Shown in pieces: positions 1 to 5,593 of a stretch of 8,609 nucleotides of DNA. The notes beneath the pieces were generated by a model that saw only the letters and a list, made by a program, of their open reading frames with translations, searched no databases and was not told the origin of the DNA. A program made the translations under genes and the position numbers. Numbering within the stretch: position 1 is the stretch's first letter; each line of letters begins with the position of its first letter. This DNA is from UBA668 sp043721915 (GTDB lineage Bacteria; Actinomycetota; Acidimicrobiia; Acidimicrobiales; Ilumatobacteraceae): positions 1 to 8,609 of the forward strand of contig JAYSPV010000042.1 of NCBI GenBank assembly GCA_043721915.1, given 5' to 3'.

Positions 1-149
1 CGTCAGCGGTCACCACGACTGCAACGACCGTCCACCCCGAATACGCGAGCCCAGGGGCGCCACAGGTCACTGCCGATGAATGCGTCTCGCACAGATGCCG
101 CATGTATGCTCAGCGATGTCTGACCCTCGGAATTAGGAGACAATACGTT
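1..149. other. Left-edge upstream region, no supported gene
   Basis: No convincing coding sequence is visible on either strand. The frame that continues into the ferredoxin is open here, but its composition is not protein-like and the good ribosome-binding site lies just before position 150. A weak TATGCT at 105-110 could be a -10 element for the ferredoxin, but I see no matching -35 box. Any neighbouring gene lies outside the window. Confidence 0.5.
135..140 (+). promoter_or_regulatory. Shine-Dalgarno site of the ferredoxin
   Basis: AGGAGA lies 9 nt before the ATG at 150. It selects this start over the in-frame ATG at 102, which has no such site and would add 16 residues unlike any ferredoxin N-terminus. 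Confidence 0.8.
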
Positions 150-395
150 ATGAAGGTCTGGATCGACCAGGATCTGTGCACGGGCGATGGCCTCTGTGAG
201 GAGATCGCCCCCGACGTCTTCACTCTGCTCGACGACGGCCTTGCGTACGTCAAGGAGGGCGACAAGATCTACGCCACAGCCAAGGGCCTGCCCCAGGGCG
301 CCGAGGGGATGGCAAACTTCCCCGACAGCCGCCTCGATGCGGTCATCGAGAGCGCCGAGGAGTGCCCCGGCGAGTGCATCTTCATCGAGCCGTAA
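150..395 (+). CDS. Ferredoxin, single [4Fe-4S]/[3Fe-4S] cluster type
   Basis: This 81-residue cytoplasmic electron carrier belongs to the one-cluster ferredoxins common in actinobacteria. The start MKVWIDQDLC is typical of the family. Visible cluster ligands are C10 and C16 in C-T-G-D-G-L-C and C72 in the C-terminal CPGEC motif, where C76 is an extra cysteine. The second cluster position is Asp13, giving CxxDxxC. The same pattern in Pyrococcus furiosus ferredoxin lets aspartate ligate a [4Fe-4S] cluster; many actinobacterial relatives have His, Gly or Ala there and hold [3Fe-4S]. The family usually serves cytochromes P450, oxygenases or other reductive enzymes, but no partner is visible. It converges on the tRNA-modification operon, and a hairpin separates the two. 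The family call is firm; cluster type and partner are inference. Confidence 0.9.
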   Translation: MKVWIDQDLCTGDGLCEEIAPDVFTLLDDGLAYVKEGDKIYATAKGLPQGAEGMANFPDSRLDAVIESAEECPGECIFIEP

Positions 396-421
396 CTGCT
401 CACCCTGTTCCACGCATTGCC

Positions 422-447
422 ACAGGCGGCCCCGAGGGGCCGCCTGT
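422..447. terminator. Bidirectional hairpin between convergent genes
   Basis: An 11-bp perfect stem (ACAGGCGGCCC against GGGCCGCCTGT) closes a CGAG tetraloop. It lies 26 nt after the ferredoxin stop and 32 nt after the trmI stop. No long T-run follows on either side, so it would be an I-shaped terminator of the kind common in high-GC actinobacteria, serving both strands. Confidence 0.7.
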
Positions 448-479
448 CCGCATTTCAGGGTCGGCGCCCGCACACGGGC

Positions 480-1250
480 TCAGCCGAGGAAGCGACCCAC
501 GGTGAGGAAGCCAGTATGGGCCACCATCCGATGGTCGGGGCGCACTGCCTGGCCCTCGATGTGCCAGCCACGATGCAGCACCTCGAGCGTGCGGGTGCCG
601 TTCCACGACCTGTTCGCCATCGACTCACGTGTCTGGGCCGCTTGCGTGATCGACGGGGTGTACGCGATCAGGATGCCCCCCGGGCGTAGGGCCTCCATCG
701 CGTGCGGTACCACCTGCCACGGCTCGGGCAGGTCGAGGACCACTCGGTCGATGTCGCGCTCGTCGATGCCCTCGTAGCAGTCGCGGAGGTGCAGCTCGTA
801 TCTACCGAGGGCCTCCTCGCCGAGGAAGCTGCGCACATTGGTGCGGGCCCGGTTCAGGAAGTCCTCACGCAGTTCGTAGCCGACGATCTCGGCGCCGTAG
901 CGCAGCATGGTCATGCTCAGCGCACCTGAGCCGACACCGCTCTCGAGCACCCGGACACCCGGGCCGATGTCGGCGAGCATGCAGATCGGGCCGAGGTCCT
1001 TCGGGTAGATCACCTGCGCGCCGCGCGGCATCTCGAGGACGAAGTCTTCCAGCGTCGGGCGCAGCGCTGTGTAGGCGGCGCCCTTGGTGCTCTTCAGCGT
1101 CACACCTTCGGGCTTGTCGACGAACTCCGCGTGCGGCACCAGCCCGGCGTGCGTGTGGAACTCCGCCCCCTCGGTGAGCGTGATCAGGTAGCGGCGCTGC
1201 TTGTTGTCGAGCAGCAACACCTTGTCGCCGAATGCGAGCGGTCGGTTCAT
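480..1250 (-). CDS. trmI: tRNA (adenine-58-N1)-methyltransferase TrmI
   Basis: This 256-residue SAM-dependent methyltransferase makes m1A at position 58 in the tRNA T-loop. Residues 1-70 form the small N-terminal beta domain of the family. The Rossmann fold follows: YPKD at 82-85, the SAM loop VLESGVGSGA at 101-110, YELRED at 125-130, the catalytic-region motif DLPEPW at 173-178, and the C-terminal signature RPDHRMVAHTGFL at 237-249. The ATG at 1250 is chosen because it overlaps the upstream gene's TGA as ATGA and has a purine-rich ribosome-binding site. An in-frame start at 1373 would add 41 Arg-rich residues unlike the family. It is the last gene of the ttuB-ttuA-trmI operon. In actinobacteria such as Mycobacterium (Rv2118c) trmI lies near the proteasome genes; none are in this window. 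Confidence 0.93.
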   Translation of the reverse strand: MNRPLAFGDKVLLLDNKQRRYLITLTEGAEFHTHAGLVPHAEFVDKPEGVTLKSTKGAAYTALRPTLEDFVLEMPRGAQVIYPKDLGPICMLADIGPGVRVLESGVGSGALSMTMLRYGAEIVGYELREDFLNRARTNVRSFLGEEALGRYELHLRDCYEGIDERDIDRVVLDLPEPWQVVPHAMEALRPGGILIAYTPSITQAAQTRESMANRSWNGTRTLEVLHRGWHIEGQAVRPDHRMVAHTGFLTVGRFLG

Positions 1251-2215
1251 CGTCGTCCTCTTCCTTTTCCGAGTACAAGTTCCACCGGCACCGGTTCGTG
1301 TGCGGAGGCCTTCTCGGCCACCCGGCAGAACGCGCACTGCTCGCCAGTGGTGGGCGCGCCGCAGGTGCGGCACGAGTTCAGTTCATCGGTTGCTGCCGCC
1401 GTGAGGCCCGCCAGCAACGGCGACATGTTGTCGAGGAAGTTCAGGTAGAACGCGGCCTTGCTGCCGGGCGACTTCTGCTCGACCGCATTGAGAGCTTCCT
1501 TGTAGGCGATGTGACGGTTGCCCAGCGCCATCGGGCATTCATCGACCAGGTAGTCGATCCCGCGCACGATGCACCACGCCGCCATCTCGCGCTCGGTGAG
1601 CCGGATCAGCGGCTTGACCTTCTTCGGGAAGCCTTCGCGTGCCGGAAGCACCGGCAACTGGCGTGCCAGGTATTCGACGTCCCAACGCAGCGTGTTGCCG
1701 AACAGCACGGCTGCCTCGTCGTCGAGGTTGTGACCGGTGACGAGCACGGTGTACCCGCCGTCGATCGCTGCCTTGTCGAACAGGTGACGCTTGCTGATGC
1801 CACACGCACTGCACGGCACCCGCTTGGTGGCTCGCGCTGCGGTTGGGATGTCGTAGCCGTACTCGTCGCGCAGCGAGACCTCGATCAGGCGGAGCCCACG
1901 CTCGGCAGCAAACGCACGGGCGTAGTCGCCGCTGGTCTCGCTGTAGTCACCGATGCCCAACCCGATGTACAGGCCATCGGCTTGGTAGCCGAGGTCGATG
2001 AGCAGATCCCAGATCGCCAAGCTGTCCTTGCCGCCGGAAACGGCTACCAGGATGCGGTCGTCCTTCGCCAGCATGTCGAACTTCTCGATCGCCTTCACGA
2101 CCTGACGGCGGCAGAGCTCGAGGAAGTGCTCTGCACAGAAGTGCGCGTTGTGGCGTGGCAGGTCGATGATTGCCGGCGCCTTGCATACGCGGCACTTCGA
2201 GCCCACGGCGACCAT
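1247..2215 (-). CDS. ttuA: TtuA-like tRNA thiolase (TtcA/TtuA family, PP-loop ATPase)
   Basis: This 322-residue enzyme should adenylate a tRNA uridine and replace its oxygen with sulfur. Order of parts: an N-terminal zinc site CX2C-X15-CX2H (C8, C11, C27, H30); the ATP pyrophosphatase loop SGGKDS at 60-65; cluster cysteines C135 and C138 (PCSACGI) and C227 (DECPMA); GHNLDDEA at 161-168; and a C-terminal zinc site CX2C-X8-CX2C (C282, C285, C294, C297). The cluster cysteines sit at a constant offset of five from the C130/C133/C222 that I recall for Thermus TtuA, and the length is nearly identical. TtuA makes 2-thioribothymidine 54, using TtuB thiocarboxylate as the sulfur donor. The preceding gene encodes such a carrier, and its stop and this start share one base (TGATG). 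The alternative is an NcsA/Ncs6-like U34 thiolase from the same superfamily. The trmI partner favours the T-loop. Confidence 0.88.
   Translation of the reverse strand: MVAVGSKCRVCKAPAIIDLPRHNAHFCAEHFLELCRRQVVKAIEKFDMLAKDDRILVAVSGGKDSLAIWDLLIDLGYQADGLYIGLGIGDYSETSGDYARAFAAERGLRLIEVSLRDEYGYDIPTAARATKRVPCSACGISKRHLFDKAAIDGGYTVLVTGHNLDDEAAVLFGNTLRWDVEYLARQLPVLPAREGFPKKVKPLIRLTEREMAAWCIVRGIDYLVDECPMALGNRHIAYKEALNAVEQKSPGSKAAFYLNFLDNMSPLLAGLTAAATDELNSCRTCGAPTTGEQCAFCRVAEKASAHEPVPVELVLGKGRGRR
1256..1264 (-). promoter_or_regulatory. Shine-Dalgarno site of trmI inside ttuA
   Basis: GGAAGAGGA on the minus strand lies 5 nt before the trmI ATG and within the last codons of the TtuA-like gene. It fixes the trmI start at 1250 and fits coupled translation. 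Confidence 0.7.
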
Positions 2216-2412
2216 CAGGCGCCGCCGGAGATCACAGGACGGATCTCCACAACATCGTCGGCGGCCAACTCGGTGTCGCCGGGGACGAGGGTGCCGTTGC
2301 GGATCACGAGATGCGATTCGCGCGGCAGATCGAGCTCTTTGAGCAATGAGTTGACGCTGCGCCTGCCCTCGATCTCGAGTTCACGGCGTGGGTTGCGCAG
2401 GAGCACCTTCAT
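2215..2412 (-). CDS. ttuB: TtuB-like sulfur carrier (MoaD/ThiS ubiquitin fold)
   Basis: This 65-residue beta-grasp protein is the size of Thermus TtuB. It alternates short strands with a central helix (around VNSLLKELDL) and ends VISGGA. In this family the C-terminal glycine carboxylate is adenylated by an E1-like enzyme (TtuC or a ThiF/MoeB homologue) and converted to thiocarboxylate, the sulfur donor for TtuA. Here one alanine follows the Gly-Gly, so the terminal glycine is not free as encoded. No E1 or rhodanese gene is in the window; they may be shared with thiamine or molybdopterin synthesis. It is the first gene of the operon, directly coupled to ttuA. No clear Shine-Dalgarno precedes the ATG, but a CACAAT hexamer ends 6 nt upstream, so a leaderless mRNA is possible. 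MoaD, ThiS or CysO functions are alternatives made less likely by context. Confidence 0.8.
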   Translation of the reverse strand: MKVLLRNPRRELEIEGRRSVNSLLKELDLPRESHLVIRNGTLVPGDTELAADDVVEIRPVISGGA

Positions 2413-2418
2413 CGCACC

Positions 2419-2424
2419 ATTGTG
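2419..2424 (-). promoter_or_regulatory. Possible -10 element of the ttuB-ttuA-trmI operon
   Basis: CACAAT on the minus strand ends 6 nt before the ttuB ATG, the spacing expected for a leaderless transcript. It matches the TANNNT actinobacterial -10 pattern only in part, and no clear -35 is visible. Confidence 0.25.
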
Positions 2425-2478
2425 CCGGGGCCATCGGAGTGAAGCTCACCAATCTGCCCAACGATCGCGGCAGCTGCC

Positions 2479-2736
2479 CTACTTCGCTCGTCTGAGCGCC
2501 TTGCGTTCCCGGCGCGTCGGCGCCCGCACGACCTCCAGCCGCACGAACTGGCCCGCGGTGAGCTTCTCGGTGGCCACGATCTCTTCGCGCTTGCCGAACA
2601 GACGCGACAGCATCTTCGGGCCCCACATCACTGCGCCGACGGCCAGCCAACCACGGCTCCCACCGAACAGCCCCTTGGACAGGGCGCCGCGGCGAAGGAA
2701 CGCAGTGGGCGAGAGCAGGCGCGGACGGCTGGCCAC
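2479..2736 (-). CDS. Hypothetical small basic protein
   Basis: I do not recognise a family for this 85-residue protein. Residues 1-28 are basic. Residues 29-47 (GWLAVGAVMWGPKMLSRLF) are hydrophobic to amphipathic and could lie along or in the membrane. Residues 48-73 look like a short mixed-charge soluble region, and the tail (RRERKALRRAK) is strongly basic and could contact nucleic acid or acidic lipid. The start is GTG, 6 nt after the stop of the preceding small membrane protein, so it is probably the third gene of the holin-like trio. A GGCAGCTGCC palindrome (2469-2478) sits directly after its stop. That it is a gene is supported by operon spacing and an open frame, not by homology. Confidence 0.65.
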   Translation of the reverse strand: MASRPRLLSPTAFLRRGALSKGLFGGSRGWLAVGAVMWGPKMLSRLFGKREEIVATEKLTAGQFVRLEVVRAPTRRERKALRRAK

Positions 2737-2742
2737 AGGGGC

Positions 2743-2949
2743 TCAGACCCGACGAATCTCGACGAACGTGGTCTTCTTCTTGCCGGCGCGCTTGCCCAGC
2801 ATGAAGAAGATGAGCAGCAGCACGACGCCACCGACCATCGCCACGGTGACGAGCGTCTGCTTCTTGTCGTTCAGCTTGCCTTGCAGGCCATCTTGTGTTT
2901 CGCGGAACTTCGATTCGAGGTCTTCGCGTGTGATGCGTTGCTGAGCCAT
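2743..2949 (-). CDS. Small single-pass membrane protein, unknown function
   Basis: This 68-residue protein has a polar, helix-prone N-terminus (residues 5-31, alternating charges, possibly coiled), one transmembrane helix (about 33-52, TLVTVAMVGGVVLLLIFFML) and a short basic tail (GKRAGKKKT) that predicts a cytoplasmic C-terminus. It loosely resembles the small DUF3618-type proteins that accompany holin-like proteins in actinobacteria, but I cannot assign it to that family. The start at 2949 is chosen because AAGGAG (2966-2961) lies 11 nt upstream, encoded in the last codons of the holin-like gene, and there are only 2 nt between the genes. An in-frame start at 3084 would add 45 Arg-rich residues and overlap the upstream gene. 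Confidence 0.8.
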   Translation of the reverse strand: MAQQRITREDLESKFRETQDGLQGKLNDKKQTLVTVAMVGGVVLLLIFFMLGKRAGKKKTTFVEIRRV

Positions 2950-2951
2950 GT

Positions 2952-3302
2952 TCAGCGCTTCTCCTTGGTGAGGGGCTGCTTGTTGATCCGCGCGACGGCG
3001 AGCAGGAGGACGAACCCGCAGAACACGAGACCGAACGCGTATGGCGCGAGACGAGCCCAACGGCCCTCGAACGTGCCGGGCCACTCGGTCTGCACGAGAC
3101 GGAGCAACCCGAGCACCAAAAATGCGGTGCCGAGACCGATCGAGATGGCGCCGACCAGACCGAGCGCGATCCAGCGGCCGGCGCCCTTCAACGGGCCGAC
3201 GGTCTCCTGACGTGCGTAGTCCTTGAGGAGCTGCACCGTCTGGGCAAGCTGACCCTGCGGAGCGTCGTTCTTGGTGGTGCGGGGCAGTTCGGGCACGGTC
3301 AT
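2952..3302 (-). CDS. Holin-like membrane protein (actinobacterial Holin-X type)
   Basis: This 116-residue integral membrane protein resembles chromosomal 'phage holin family' proteins of actinobacteria (Phage_holin_3_6, Holin-X). A polar helix (about 18-38, QLLKDYARQE) precedes transmembrane helix 1 (44-68), a 17-residue loop with Trp and Arg, transmembrane helix 2 (86-105) and a basic tail (KQPLTKEKR). Chromosomal members are not known to lyse cells; their role is unclear and may lie in the envelope. No endolysin or phage gene is nearby. It leads a trio with the next two small proteins (gaps of 2 and 6 nt). No clear Shine-Dalgarno precedes the ATG at 3302. The topology is secure; the family call is moderate. 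Confidence 0.7.
   Translation of the reverse strand: MTVPELPRTTKNDAPQGQLAQTVQLLKDYARQETVGPLKGAGRWIALGLVGAISIGLGTAFLVLGLLRLVQTEWPGTFEGRWARLAPYAFGLVFCGFVLLLAVARINKQPLTKEKR
2959..2966 (-). promoter_or_regulatory. Shine-Dalgarno site of the small membrane protein
   Basis: AAGGAGAA on the minus strand is nearly ideal and sits inside the Lys-Glu-Lys codons that end the upstream gene. It decides for the start at 2949. Confidence 0.75.
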
Positions 3303-3355
3303 ATGTGTACCACGCGAGCGAGTAGTTCTCCTACCGGCACCGGAAGATCACCTGC

Positions 3356-3973
3356 TCAGGGGCGCTGCAGCCGGAAGGCCTGCGCGGCCTCGACGTCGAT
3401 GAGCAACTCCGCGAGGGCCTCGACTCGCGCAGCCGCGCCCGACGCAGCGAGCAGGTCGTATGCGTCGGCAGCGCCGACCGGAGCGAGATCGATCATCTGG
3501 TAGCTCGCCAGCAGCGGGTCCTCGCTGACCTCGCTGCCTGCGTCGTTGGCCGGGTCGCCGAGCTCGGCGGCCATGGCCGCCGCGCGTCGGGATCGCTGCA
3601 GCGTCTCGACGAAGAGCGCCGGGTCGGGCACGCTGTCATCGTCAGGCCACTCGTCGACGTCAGCCAACGGGAACGGCTCATCGGGCAGCCAGCTGTTGAC
3701 CCGAAATCTCGACGTGCCGAACGCGACCACCGCGTAGCGACCGTCCGCCGTCTCGCCCACCTGCGCAATTCGCGCGATCGTGCCGACGGTGCGTCGTACG
3801 TCGCCGCCGCCGACCTCGTTGCCACGCTCGATCAGCACTACCCCGAACTCGGGCTCATCGGCTGCGAGGCAGTGTTGCACGAGCTCTCGGTAGCGCGGCT
3901 CGAAGACGTGCAGCGTGAGCACGCCACCTGGAACCAGGACGTTGCCGAGCGGGAACATCGGGAGGACGGCCAT
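3356..3973 (-). CDS. Stand-alone Lon substrate-binding (LON_N) domain protein
   Basis: This 205-residue protein consists of the domain found at the N-terminus of Lon protease, without the ATPase or Ser-Lys protease parts. Its N-terminus carries the signature PMFPLGNVLVPGGVLTLHVF followed by EPRYRELV (residues 5-32). GVVLIERG (44-51) and GTIARI (64-69) are further family motifs. Residues 100-155 form an acidic insert, and the rest is a helical bundle (155-200). Such proteins are widespread in actinobacteria; binding of unfolded or regulatory proteins is assumed but not established. The gene is preceded by a 165-nt spacer holding three 21-bp iterons. TAGCGT ends 6 nt before the ATG and could drive a leaderless mRNA. 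Confidence 0.88.
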   Translation of the reverse strand: MAVLPMFPLGNVLVPGGVLTLHVFEPRYRELVQHCLAADEPEFGVVLIERGNEVGGGDVRRTVGTIARIAQVGETADGRYAVVAFGTSRFRVNSWLPDEPFPLADVDEWPDDDSVPDPALFVETLQRSRRAAAMAAELGDPANDAGSEVSEDPLLASYQMIDLAPVGAADAYDLLAASGAAARVEALAELLIDVEAAQAFRLQRP

Positions 3974-3979
3974 GCCCGG

Positions 3980-3985
3980 ACGCTA
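3980..3985 (-). promoter_or_regulatory. Possible -10 element, leaderless Lon-domain gene
   Basis: TAGCGT on the minus strand fits TANNNT and ends 6 nt before the ATG at 3973, the spacing of leaderless actinobacterial promoters. No Shine-Dalgarno is present. The -35 region is unremarkable. Confidence 0.35.
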
Positions 3986-4039
3986 GCCCGCCGGGTTCGC
4001 TCTCGCCTGTCCGCCCGCCCAAGTCACTGGCACTTCCCG

Positions 4040-4102
4040 CCACCCATGGGCGACGAAGCACCACCCATCTGGCGTGTCTGCCCGCCCATGGGCGGTGGAA
4101 CG
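4040..4102. repeat. Three tandem 21-bp iterons with palindromic CCCATGGG core
   Basis: The units occupy 4040-4060, 4061-4081 and 4082-4102. Their cores read CCACCCATGGGCG, CCACCCATCTGGCG and CCGCCCATGGGCGG; the last is a perfect 14-bp palindrome (4082-4095). The centres are exactly 21 bp apart, about two helical turns, so proteins bound to them would share one face of the DNA. The first half of each unit is conserved and the second half is not. They lie 67-129 nt upstream of the Lon-domain gene and 38 nt after the dacB stop, where an operator would be expected. A decayed tandem duplication is the alternative. Confidence 0.6.
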
Positions 4103-4138
4103 TGCCGCAGGCCCGCCTGGTGCTCGCCTCGCGCTGGT

Positions 4139-5593
4139 TCAGCGTGGGGCGAGTTCGTCGACACCGGGCCCGGAGGGATAGGCGGCCATGATGGTCGCGA
4201 ACTGCTCCCACAGCGGGCGGTACTCGGTCTTGTTGGTGATCGTCTCGCCGTTGAGCAGGAAGCTGAACTCGATTGCGCCGCCACCGGGCTGGGGGATATA
4301 GCCGCTGAGCGCCTTTGCACCGAGCTTGTTGGCGATGCCATCGGTGTTGTCAAGCGTGCCGGTCTTGGCGCGGATGATGCCCGACAGCGGCTCTCCCTCC
4401 AGGAAGGCGTCGTACAGCGTGCCGCCCTTCACCCCACCGAGCGGCAACCCTCTGCCCACGGCGTCGTCGACCGAGCCATGCTGAACGACGGCGAGGAGCG
4501 CGGCGCACGTGAGCCGATTCTCGTCGGAGAGTCCCGAGCCGTCGACGAGTGTGACCCCGTCGAGGGGTATGCCCCGCGCCTGCAAGGTCTCCAGCACGAC
4601 GGCGACACCGGCCTCGGTGGTGGGTGCGCCGCCGGCTTGGAGTCCTATCTCTTTCAGCACCAGCTCCGCAGTGTTGTTGTCGCTGGTTGTCAACATCTCC
4701 TGCAGCACCGCCGGCAGCGGCTGCGATGTGATCGAGGCGATCTCGGCTGCACCGGCGGCCACGCCCTTCGACGGCTGACCGGCGACGGTGACACCGCGCT
4801 CGCGCAGCAGCTCGGTGAGGACGGTGGCGGCACCTATCACCGGGTCGTTGGACGACCGATCAGCCGCCTCGCGCGAATCGTTGACCAGCAACCCCGACAG
4901 TGGGCCGCCTTCCGAGAAGCGCAGCGAGGGCCCCCAGGTGGGCAGGTACCACTCGTCGTCGTAGTGGCTGGCGTCGCCCACCACCGAGCCCGTGATCGAG
5001 GTGACGCCGGCGGCCACGATCGACTCCGCCAGTGTCTCGATCGAGGTGACGTTGAACGGCGGGAACTTCTGGTTCGGGCCGTCCCACCACGCACTGCTCA
5101 GCAAGGGATCGCCGCCACCGATCAGGAAGAGATCACCGTCCACGACTCCCCCGGCGCCCAACGACCCGTTCACGGTCGTCGTGTACACGAAGTCCTCGCC
5201 CAGCACTTCGAGGGCCACCGAGGCGGTGATCAGCTTGACGTTGCTCGCCGGCCGCAACGAGGCGGTCTCGTTCACTGCTGCCACCGGCTGTCCGTCGATC
5301 GAGACCGCCAAGCACGAGTTGGCGTCGAGCCGCGAGAGCAAGGGCTGCAGCGCAGCCTGCAGCACAGCGAGATTGACATCGCGGGCGAGTACCGCGGGTG
5401 CCCGACGCACCGAGAGCACCGGTGTCGCCAAGGCAACGGGCGTGGGCAAGCCGGCAGCGACCGAGGTGGTGGGCGCCACCGACGCCGCAGGCGTTCGGCC
5501 GTCGGCGAAGCGCCAGCACGAACCCAGCGCAACCGCGGGGAGCAGGGCCACCAGCACCAGGCCGGGATACGGATTCCGACGTCGTCGTGCCAC
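4139..5593 (-). CDS. dacB: D-alanyl-D-alanine carboxypeptidase/endopeptidase (PBP4, peptidase S13)
   Basis: This 484-residue penicillin-binding protein trims or cleaves peptidoglycan peptides outside the membrane. All three active-site motifs are present: SNVK with Ser117 and Lys120, SDN at 304-306, and KTG at 410-412. The long stretch between the first two (about 185 residues) is the extra domain typical of the S13 family. The N-terminus has four arginines and a hydrophobic segment (11-24), then LGSC with Cys26, so it may be a lipoprotein or simply membrane-anchored; a Pro/Ala/Thr/Val-rich linker (32-66) follows. The start is GTG, directly abutting the stop of the acyl-CoA synthetase gene, so the two are probably co-transcribed although their functions are unrelated. 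Actinobacterial S13 enzymes are usually single-copy maintenance enzymes. Confidence 0.93.
   Translation of the reverse strand: MARRRRNPYPGLVLVALLPAVALGSCWRFADGRTPAASVAPTTSVAAGLPTPVALATPVLSVRRAPAVLARDVNLAVLQAALQPLLSRLDANSCLAVSIDGQPVAAVNETASLRPASNVKLITASVALEVLGEDFVYTTTVNGSLGAGGVVDGDLFLIGGGDPLLSSAWWDGPNQKFPPFNVTSIETLAESIVAAGVTSITGSVVGDASHYDDEWYLPTWGPSLRFSEGGPLSGLLVNDSREAADRSSNDPVIGAATVLTELLRERGVTVAGQPSKGVAAGAAEIASITSQPLPAVLQEMLTTSDNNTAELVLKEIGLQAGGAPTTEAGVAVVLETLQARGIPLDGVTLVDGSGLSDENRLTCAALLAVVQHGSVDDAVGRGLPLGGVKGGTLYDAFLEGEPLSGIIRAKTGTLDNTDGIANKLGAKALSGYIPQPGGGAIEFSFLLNGETITNKTEYRPLWEQFATIMAAYPSGPGVDELAPR

Noticed and set aside
3..473. Minus-strand frame of 156 codons opposite the ferredoxin
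   Set aside because: It is antisense to an obvious ferredoxin and crosses the hairpin terminator, with no family resemblance.
2469..2478. GGCAGCTGCC palindrome after the 85-residue gene as a terminator
   Set aside because: A 10-bp palindrome without a loop or T-run cannot form a convincing hairpin; it may be chance in GC-rich DNA.
1232..2944. Plus-strand open frame of 570 codons
   Set aside because: It is antisense to ttuA, ttuB and the small-protein trio, with no recognisable domain and low-complexity Arg/Ser stretches.
2952..3302. Prophage remnant suggested by the holin-like gene
   Set aside because: No endolysin, integrase, structural gene or attachment repeat is nearby, and chromosomal holin-like genes of this type are common in actinobacteria.
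4024..4353. Frame reading a heptapeptide repeat (PPMGG-like) through the iterons
   Set aside because: A 21-bp repeat keeps frame on both strands by arithmetic. There is no start with a ribosome-binding site, and the rest of the frame is a shadow of dacB.
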